Positions 56,390-64,000 of a stretch of DNA of 64,000 bases are shown here, piece after piece (position 1 is the first letter of the stretch; every line of letters begins with the position of its first letter). Both the position numbers and the translations under genes were made by a program. The DNA is from Catonia carolina (lineage: Eukaryota > Arthropoda > Insecta > Hemiptera > Achilidae), in NCBI GenBank assembly GCA_035578175.1, contig JAQMRL010000041.1, positions 1,112,501-1,176,500 on the forward strand, in the 5' to 3' direction. The notes beneath the pieces were generated by a model, which was not told where the DNA came from, ran no database searches, and worked only from the letters and a program-made list of their open reading frames with translations.

Positions 56390-57239
56390 TATACAACCAG
56401 ATCTGGAAAGAACTTGGATTAAATTTTACAATATATACTATTCTATATTCTTACAAAGATACGTTTCTATAACTTCGTAGTAATTTAACTAAAGATTTTG
56501 ACGTAAATTATGAATTGTATTATTACCCATTCGTAAAAGTAAGCCCGAATGGAAAAACACACATGAGTGCATCCGAATAAAGAAACTCATTACTGGCTCA
56601 CTCATCGATTTACTCACACACTCACAACTAATTCCATAATTTTTATCACCTAGAAAACTGAATTTTGGAATAACTGTTTTTGAAGATTAAATAGAATAAA
56701 GAAAGCATTTGCGTTTTATCACTTTTATATAAGGTGTAAAAAAGCTTGAAGGCTTCAAGGGGCTATGAAACATAAAGATCAGGTAAAATCCGGTCAACGA
56801 ACGTTTTTCTCTGTTGGAATTTTTCTAATTTCTCACAGTATAATAAGAAAAACTAAAAAAAAGATAACATTAATCTATAATTTTTTTGTATTATTTTCAA
56901 CTTAGTCGCTAAAACTAGGTATTTTTTACACATATATTTATTTTCCCGCTATTAAATAAATTGCTACTCCTTTATTAACTTTTTCAGTACATAAAAGAAC
57001 ATGGTTAACCTGAACGAAAAAGAATGGCCAGTCAGTGGTTTCTTTTCATTCGAGATTGCTGTGTTCCTTTTAAAAAGGGTTTCGATTTTCATTTTCAAAA
57101 GGTTTTCATGTTACGTAACATACTTTTTATTGATTAAGTTTTTTTGGAATTTAAGAATTTCCTTATTTTGTGGAAAATACCCGTGGTAAATATATCTAAT
57201 AAATTGTTTAACAGTTTTTATACACTCGTGCCGGGAAAG
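56390..57239. other. No gene; L remnant at left edge
   Basis: The first ~45 bp look like the end of L. A 62-codon frame at 57001 is unrecognised. Confidence 0.35.
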
Positions 57240-58220
57240 TAAAAAATATTTTCGTGAAACACTCACGACTTTAGCTTACTGATGTATATAATTAAAAATA
57301 TAACTTATGTGTAATCATTTGTAAACAATATAAAATGACAAACATAACCTAATTTTAATCGTGAGTGAATGACGGAAAATGAAATCAACCTCTGTAGTAG
57401 GTCTACTTGAAAATACGAAAAATCATTAGTTGACGCTAAATTACGTTTTGCTCAAAAAAACCTTGAAAGAAAATTGTAATTTTGTTAGGTTTCTTTAACT
57501 TTAAATATACATAGGCCTACTTTTGTTGTACAAGGCAAACTAACGCCGAAATCTTAAAAGATTCCATATGTTAACCGATTTTAATGAGAAAAATACAGGA
57601 AATCAATAATTGACGCTAAGCTAAGCACTGCAGAATAATATAATCTGAAACAAAAGTTGCAGATTTTATAATTTTACACTACTTTAATCTCGTTTGTCGT
57701 AAAGTGGATATTAAGCCCGCTATCGTGAGAAAAGACTTTTTTATTATGAGAGGACAACCCACAAGAATTTCATGAGACTTGCCGCTTCTCGTATCATGTA
57801 GACGATAATTATAATGTAGTAAATAAGATATTTTGAAAAAATAGTAGGAGTAGGTTTTGAGAAAATCACAAAAAGTGAAATATTGCATGAATAAACTCCA
57901 ACTTTCTGTTGACCGATTTTGGTGAAAATGTTCGTTTCGGGTTCCTCTTGTTGCACCTAACTTAATTTCTAACTTTCAATTTCTTACGGTATGCCGTTCT
58001 TGAATATATTGTTATCTCTCTCTCACGCACGTGCGCGCACTCTTACAAACACACTCAAGGACGCACACGCACACGCTCATACCGACCGTTAAAAACATTT
58101 TTGTGGGGTTATACAATAGAAACGTGTATTTCCGGTGAAAACTAGATTCAGAAAAATTACAGTAAAAGCAATACTTTCCTTCCCTATATTTTTATATGGG
58201 ATGAGAAAAAGTAAAAATGA
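57240..58220 (+). repeat. Family K repeat, full length
   Basis: From 'CGTGAAACACTCACGACTTT' to 'GGATGAGAAAAAGTAAAAAT'. It shows both 'TGACGCTAA' duplicates (57,433 and 57,612) and a CA/CG-rich simple repeat at 58016-58078. TAGGCCTA at 57512-57519. No coding capacity. Confidence 0.75.
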
Positions 58221-58674
58221 ACTGAAATCAAGTAGGCCTACCTTAATTAGAAAAACAACAAATCACTTTTTTATTAATTATACATATTCAGAAACTGAGA
58301 AAGCTGTTTTATTCGCGCTGAACGCGGGACAAATAGTTTTTTTAATTTTATATAGCCTAATTTTAAATATTTTGCAGTTTCTAAATATTTTACAAGTTTT
58401 TCGCTAATTAATATTCTTTTTGCTACGCTACCTTTTTTTTGAAAAAGTATATATGAAGTAGTCTACCTGCACGATAAAAGGAATTTCATTAATATATTTT
58501 TAATCATTTTTAATAAGTAAATATTAATAACTGAAATTCCAGCACTGAGTGTATAATCTCTTTTCTAACAAAATAAATCTGTGATAACATGAAGCGGTTT
58601 AATTTGTGTTTATACAAAAATTAAATCTTTCAAATTATTTTTGCAAATAATCGACGAATTCTTTATATCTTCAT
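58221..58674. other. No gene seen
   Basis: AT-rich. TAGGCCTA at 58233-58240, just past the K end. Confidence 0.35.
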
Positions 58675-58765
58675 CCTACCCCACAGGATTTTATCCTATC
58701 CCACAGGAAATTTATGATGGCGAGAGGTCAGGAGATCGTGGGGGCCATTTCACTGATCTTTTCAA
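58675..58765 (-). pseudogene. Transposase third-catalytic-block fragment
   Basis: The minus strand reads VKWPPRSPDLSPS (about 58,755-58,715), the classic 'W(P)PRSPDLxPxDFFLWG' block of Tc1/mariner-superfamily transposases. After a frame slip it continues as KILWGRMK. A local duplication of 'CCCACAGGA' (58,679 and 58,704) sits at the slip. Only about 30 residues survive and no terminal repeats were seen. Confidence 0.45.
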
Positions 58766-59694
58766 CGCATGTGTTGCCTACCGGTTTTATTTATATGGTT
58801 CGTAACGTTATTTGAACAGCACATTTAATTGTTACACATATTACACATTTATTAGCACATTTATATTCTTATTTGATTAGCACGGATTTGTGACATATCT
58901 TCAAAACAAATATCTACGAAGAAAGTGGGCTGGTTTGCTTGTGAAAAATTTAAGTACCCTCGTTTTATAAGCCTTGTGTCTTTATAAAAATGGACCAATT
59001 ACCAACAATACCAAACCAGACATTATATAAAAACGTATACTGGAAATATACCTTGTTGGAGTGTCGTTTCGGTTTCTTTCGGCCGAAATATGAATGCCAC
59101 GTTAATTAATTAATTGATTATTCCATTTCTTGTGAAACAATCGAGTTTACAAGACAAAGACTACTTGGGAAACAGGCTCAACGGTTTCCTAACCTCATGC
59201 CATCAGTCTTTTCATGTGTAATAGCATGAAATCAATTGCTCATTTAAAACGGATTTACGCACGAAACGATGTAATGTATCCAAAAATAGAACCTTCAGAA
59301 ACTGATGAGAATAGTCTACTCCTGGCACTTTTGAAACTATAAAAAAATGAATGGAAAGCTAAAGTTTATAAGTGTCACTAATGTTCTCTAAGTAATACCT
59401 TGGAATGGTAAAACATTAACGACATAGTCAAACAAAAATTATTTCTACAAAATATAGGCTATTTCGTTTAAATTTGACACACGTCTGCATAAAATCATAA
59501 AAAAATGTTTTCTTTTAATTAATAGAGACAAAATAATTATTAACAACCGCTAATGTAAGACAAAGAGGTGAAATTAGGGTTCCAAAACATTTAATGACTT
59601 CGCAATTATCAACATGCGTATTTTCATACCATACTGACCTGAATATTTTGTTGAAGTTTTATAAAATCCGATAATAATTTGTAGATCACCCCGT
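58766..59694. other. No gene recognised
   Basis: Nothing recognised. Confidence 0.35.
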
Positions 59695-60060
59695 GTTTAT
59701 AGGTGATTAATGAGGTTCTCCCCCACTTCTGTAACGTATTCTACCAGTATAATTAATTAATTCTTTTATATAAACGTAGTTCCAAAAACGCTTCGTTAGT
59801 AAGTTACAGCTAGTGAAGTATTTCGGCATGATTCCTGAGCAAAGAGTGAAATAAAACCATATACTGAACTTCTGGAAAAGTAAATTAAGTGGAAAAATTT
59901 ATAGTTTCTTATGTATTTTGACCTGGAAAAGCTAAAAAATAGGTTTCAGAACAACGCACCTTTTAGCAGTTGTTGAGGAATTTGGGGTTTAATGCAAAAA
60001 ATTGGGGCATGAAACCCCGTTTTTTACGTTTGATGTAAATCTGTAAATATAAATTGTAGA
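59695..60060. repeat. Family F foldback fragment
   Basis: 'GTGATTAATGAGGTTCTCCC' then 'AAACGCTTCGTTAGTAAGTT' and 'GTGAAATAAAACCATATACTG' follow the left arm of the palindrome at 4290 in order, diverged and without the second arm. Confidence 0.6.
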
Positions 60061-60479
60061 GAATTTAATTCTGAGAAAATGTATGTAAGTTAAGTCAAAC
60101 ATAAAACGGAAATAAATACAAAAATTTAATTTTATATAGTATAATACATTACTGATTTTCAATTTACTTAATTTTAAATGTAAGCGGCTAGCTAACGCGA
60201 CCTTTCACAAAAAAAAGAAATGTGTATTTACGATTGGTCTGTGTGAGCCCCTGTGTTCACACACCTATTAAGTATTGAAATTAACTAAAAAAAGAAACAA
60301 CGATTTCATTTTCAATGTGAAATGGTTTACAAATAAAAAACTGTCTGAATCATCAGCTGTTTTAATAGATTTTACTGCCGTAATACTACGAATCAAAACT
60401 GTCAACGTAGTTTCAGTAATATCCAACAGGTTGCGCTCATGTATTGATTTATAACTTTGAACAAATATTTCGAATTATT
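60061..60479. other. No gene seen
   Basis: Nothing recognised. Confidence 0.3.
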
Positions 60480-60755
60480 ACGGTACAAATAAAATCGGCT
60501 AAATAATATTTAATACAAGTTAGGTTTCGAAAACAATCAAGACACTTTTTAAAAAAACAATTTTATTTAATTCCACATACATGGGAATCGAACTAAGACT
60601 TTTACATATACACTGTAAAAAACATACATGTTCATTGTATGCGGTTGAGTACAAGACTAAACTATTGTTCTATTAACATTAAGAAAATTATAATACAGAA
60701 TTCTTAGAACTAAAGCCTAAACTATCAACTTACACTAGTATCTTATTCTATAACT
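60480..60755 (-). repeat. 3' LTR of errantivirus-like element (end approximate)
   Basis: On the minus strand the sequence after the polypurine tract begins AGTTATAG. LTRs of gypsy-type errantiviruses commonly start AGTTA. An AATAAA signal is present on the minus strand near 60,570. The far end is not identifiable because the 5' LTR is outside the window. The left limit given is a guess. Confidence 0.45.
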
Positions 60756-62500
60756 CCTCCACCCCTAAATAAAACTTCCGGGGGATTCGGACCACCGAAT
60801 TCGGGTGAAGTTTTCCTAAATAATTTGTGATACACAAAATAACAAATAAAAACAATTGATAAAACATATAAAACTATTATCCATATACTAATTTTATCTG
60901 TAAGAATTACAGTTCTTTTTGTGATTGTAGAAACTTTATTTAAATTGATTTTGTCCAATTCTAAGTGTTTAATATTTATGGAAATTTATGGAAAGTTCAG
61001 GTTCTTGTTCTACATGAAGGTCTAATTCGCTAGTATCCAAGAGTTTTGGATGTCCTTTTATGTCGGATGAATGCTGAAGTATTTTTGTTTTTGTAAATAA
61101 TTTGATTATTATTTGGATTTAACAAATAAATTCCTTGAAGTGTTTTTGGACAGTATTTCCCTATAATTTTCAAATTTTAATGTTTCTTTGTTTGGTAGTA
61201 TTGCCAAATATTGAGACATTTCTGGAACCCATTTAATTATATTTTCATTTATTTCTAAGGCTGTGTATTTACAGTTTGTGGTTGTTCCTGAGCTGATAAT
61301 CGCACTTTCGCAATTTAAATTGTCGTTCACTAAATTTTCTGATGAGCATAGATATTTTGATTTAATTTTATTTTTACAATAATTGCTTAAACCTAAAACT
61401 TTTGTTTTGCTATCTACTGAGTTTGATTTTAATAAATATTTAATTTTTGGTAAGATGGTCACAAAATTTACTTAATATTTTGATGGCACTGAATACAGCA
61501 TATATAAGTTAAAAACAGTTTCTTTTACTAATGGCATTTTCATAAAATACACAATATTATTATTATTAATGTTACAACTTACTTCTATTATTTTTTCAAA
61601 CTCCCACATATTTTTAACATCTGGTTCTAACGGCAGTTGATTATTATAATACTTAGAAATTTTCTTTATCTCGTTATACAATTCTTTTGTTGATATAATA
61701 CTAGGATGCATTACACCTAGTTTACAAAAGGTCAACGAATTTTCTATGTCATTTACCAAGTTTAACATAATATTATATAGAATATTTAACTGATTTAGTA
61801 AGTTTCTAAACTTTTCTAACTCTACAACATTATTTTTCTTAACATTATTATTTATTATATTTAATTTTTCTCTTAATTCATTAAAATTATTTTCTACTAT
61901 ACCTAATGTTTCATTAAATTCTAACATAACATTCATATTCATTGAATTAATTAATTCAAATCATTGAATTAATGGTTCTCTATTTGATTTTTAATATTTT
62001 GTTGATTATTTTTAATATGTTTAATCATTTTATCATACCTTTCACCATCGTATCCATCGAGGTTTCCGGTAATAAATTTAATAACTGAGCCTAGCCCATT
62101 TATTAGGCCTCTCTTTTTTCTTACATTGTTATTATTATTGTTATTACTATCAATATTTATTATTTCTAATTTTTCTTTAATAACTGAGTTTGTATGATTA
62201 ATAAATTTCATATAATTAATAACATCTCTATGTTTATTACTGTTTTCGGTAACATATTCATTGTTTCCGCTAACATTATAATTAATATTAAAACTATCTG
62301 TTACATTTTTATACAAATGATCAAATTTTTCTATTTGATTAAATATTTCACTTAAACTATAATAATGTATAAAATTATGATATGAGAATTGTAACTTAGC
62401 TAAACCTAAATCTATTGGTATTACTCCTTGATTAAAAGTAATATTTTTTATTTGTTCAGTTTCGCAAGTGACTCCACTGAGGAATGGGATTGACCTGGAA
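60743..62500 (-). pseudogene. env: Errantivirus env-like (F-like) gene, broken
   Basis: Codes for remains of a membrane fusion envelope protein of the kind shared by insect errantiviruses and baculovirus F proteins. The env frame opens upstream of 62,448, overlapping the pol end. A furin-type site RKKR (residues 66-69 of the 115-codon piece 62316-61969, near 62,110) is followed by GLINGLGSVIKFITGNLDG, the characteristic fusion-peptide region. Piece 61942-61472 and piece 61462-61109 continue the ectodomain. Piece 60958-60743 holds one transmembrane helix (IWIIVLYVLSIVFICYFVY) and a short tail ending RGGGVIE. Lesions: a frame change near 61,950 beside a 22-bp duplication, an in-frame stop near 61,472, and a further frame change plus stops near 61,110. 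Not functional as it stands. Expression in relatives is from a spliced RNA. Confidence 0.82.
60754..60766 (-). other. Polypurine tract
   Basis: AGGGGTGGAGGAG on the minus strand. It overlaps the end of env and sits immediately before the presumed LTR start, as in gypsy-like elements. It primes plus-strand DNA synthesis. Confidence 0.6.
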
Positions 62501-64000
62501 CAGGGTTAAAAACAGGATTAGTATTTTGGGGTTGGGATCTCCCTTTAATTACCTTAATTTTCCTAGGCCTCTTAACTTTTGACAGGTGGATCTTTCCTTT
62601 GGTATCATGGTGCCTTTCTTCAATTTTTGCGGTTTTTAGTCGCTCATTGATCGATGTGATTTTTTCCTTGTTGTATTTATTTTTGGTCTTGCTCTGTTTT
62701 TGCATGTTCCTAACATAAACCTCGGCTGGGATTTCAGGTAATTGTTCTCTTCCAGTATTTCGTTGATTTATGATATTTTCTTTGGTCAGGTGGTTAACAT
62801 CTTTAATAATTTCGTATAATTTTTGTGTTTTCTCCCTATGATTACTAATAAAGTCGTTTACTACTTGCCTATCAATATCTATATCTAAGAGTGAATTTGT
62901 GTTAATGTGTCCATATAAAACTTCAAACGGTGTTAATTTTGTTACAGAATGTATACTGTTATTGTACGCTAACGTTGCAAATTTTACTTTATTTTCGATA
63001 GTTTGATTTTTAAATTCAGGTTGATTGTTTATTAGTCGAATATGTTCTATTAATGTAGTATGAAATCTTTCTGTTATTCCATTGGATGGTGGGTGCTGTG
63101 TACTTGTAAAATGTAATTTAATCTTATAAATTTGCATGAATTCCTTAACTAAACTATTATTAAATTCTGTTCCGTTATCTGAGACTATCGTTTCAGGTAT
63201 TCCATGGTGAGTGAAATAATTTAACAGTTTGTTTACGATCTCAATTGCTTGTGCACCGGCTACCGAGTATACTTGAGCGTATCTGGAAAAACTATCAATG
63301 ATTGTCAAAAATTTTTGTTTATCTAGTGTTACGCTATCTACATGAATTATTTGAAGTGGTCTTGATGTTGTGGGTGTCAAGTTCTATTCTAACTTTAATG
63401 GTGTTCTATCGTATTTGGTTCTTAAACACGTTTCACATTTATTAATATAATTTTGAATATGAGATTTTAAATTAGGCCAATAATATTTTCTTTTAATTTG
63501 TTCGTAGGTTTCTTGAATACCTCGGTGATTATTTTTTCCTATGTGATAATTATTTATAATTTCTTTTAACTCCTCTTCATCTGTTATGTCTAAAATTTTA
63601 TTCGTACACCTAACTAATTCTAACTGAGATGTTTTAAAATACTTAGCGACTATTGCTGTGAATTTTTCATAAAAACTTTGTTCAAAATACAGATGGTATT
63701 TTATATTAGGTACTAAATATTCTTTAACAAAACTAATAACATCACTTTCCAAATTATTTTCCGAAATTTCTACAGTTAATCTTGTTTTACTATTATTAAA
63801 TAATTTTTTAATTTTTGGCTTTCGTGGGTTATACTTTACTAAAGATAATATTACTTGACGTTTTCCATAATTAACAGGTTCTTCTAAAATTGGTATTTTT
63901 ATTATAGTGTTTCCTTCGTAGTTAGAGTGAATTGTCTGATTACTGTCTTCTTGTTCATCATCTTCTACGTCAATGTTTTCCAAATTTTCCCTAAGTGCTG
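62448..64000 (-). pseudogene. pol: Errantivirus-like pol, integrase region (partial)
   Basis: The frame is open at the window edge (64000), so RT and RNase H lie beyond it. The piece down to 63384 ends with the integrase zinc-binding HHCC domain: H147 and H153 (numbered from 63983) and C183-x2-C186, with YYWPNLKSHIQNYINKCETC around them. An in-frame TAG at 63384-63386 interrupts the gene between zinc domain and core. The same frame then continues as the catalytic core with HVDSV (D15 of the 310-codon piece), VSDNGTEF (D68) and SNGITERFH (E104), a perfect D,D35E spacing. A basic C-terminal region (QKQSKTKNKYNKEK) follows and the stop is at 62448-62450. One nonsense change appears to be the only lesion seen, so this part is much better preserved than env. 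Confidence 0.9.

Noticed and set aside
60580..60610. tRNA-like B-box (GTTCGATTCCC on the minus strand) within the 3' LTR
   Set aside because: No A-box or cloverleaf partner; chance match or LTR sequence.
1..64000. CRISPR arrays, rRNA genes, bacterial operons or tandem satellite blocks
   Set aside because: No regularly spaced repeats, no rRNA-like sequence and no long tandem arrays found by reading both strands.

Overview
The window looks like repeat-dominated nuclear DNA of an insect or other arthropod. It is roughly two-thirds A+T and has no long intact host gene. It carries relics typical of insect genomes: mariner and other IS630/Tc1/mariner elements, RTE-, Jockey- and CR1/L2-like LINE tails, a gypsy/errantivirus-type LTR element with an F-like env, tRNA-derived SINEs with poly(A) tails, and piggyBac-like TTAA elements. 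No bacterial features (operons, ribosome binding sites, CRISPR) are present. A hemipteran is plausible, but the sequence alone does not settle it.

Layout. 1-10 kb: copies of two dispersed families named here L (LTR-like) and M, two tRNA-derived SINEs with clean target-site duplications, a near-perfect 1,007-bp foldback palindrome (4290-5296), and two opposed copies of an abundant ~0.95-kb family named K. 10-18 kb: four LINE relics (10987-11210, 14249-14535, 14691-15177, 16880-17690). 18-30 kb: a GC-rich repeat, a K copy split by a 559-bp TIR element with 7-bp TSDs, M/L pairs, a piggyBac-like element, an internally deleted mariner, and head-to-tail K copies split by an L copy. 31-43 kb: a degenerate basic-repeat ORF, an unidentified decayed protein relic at 34.7-35.4 kb, a full-length K, a Jockey-like RT end followed by a GC-rich tail carrying a histone-type stem-loop, and another LINE tail. 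46-50 kb: a dead Tc1/mariner-type element with a second mariner inserted just past its stop codon, and a third mariner nearby. The two younger mariners have long inverted termini built from their own 3' transposase ends. 50-60 kb: small inverted-repeat elements, a second piggyBac-like copy, a SINE, a pyrimidine tract and more K copies. 60.5-64 kb: the 3' half of an errantivirus-like provirus on the minus strand (integrase, broken env, PPT, 3' LTR), running off the window end.

How the parts relate: almost everything supported is mobile DNA in various stages of decay, with repeated nesting (mariner in mariner-like element; L in K; M-bearing TIR element in K; MITE in L). No host gene is confidently called. 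The best non-transposon coding signal is the frameshifted relic at about 34,690-35,430 (minus). The letters K, L, M and F are labels local to this annotation, not database names.
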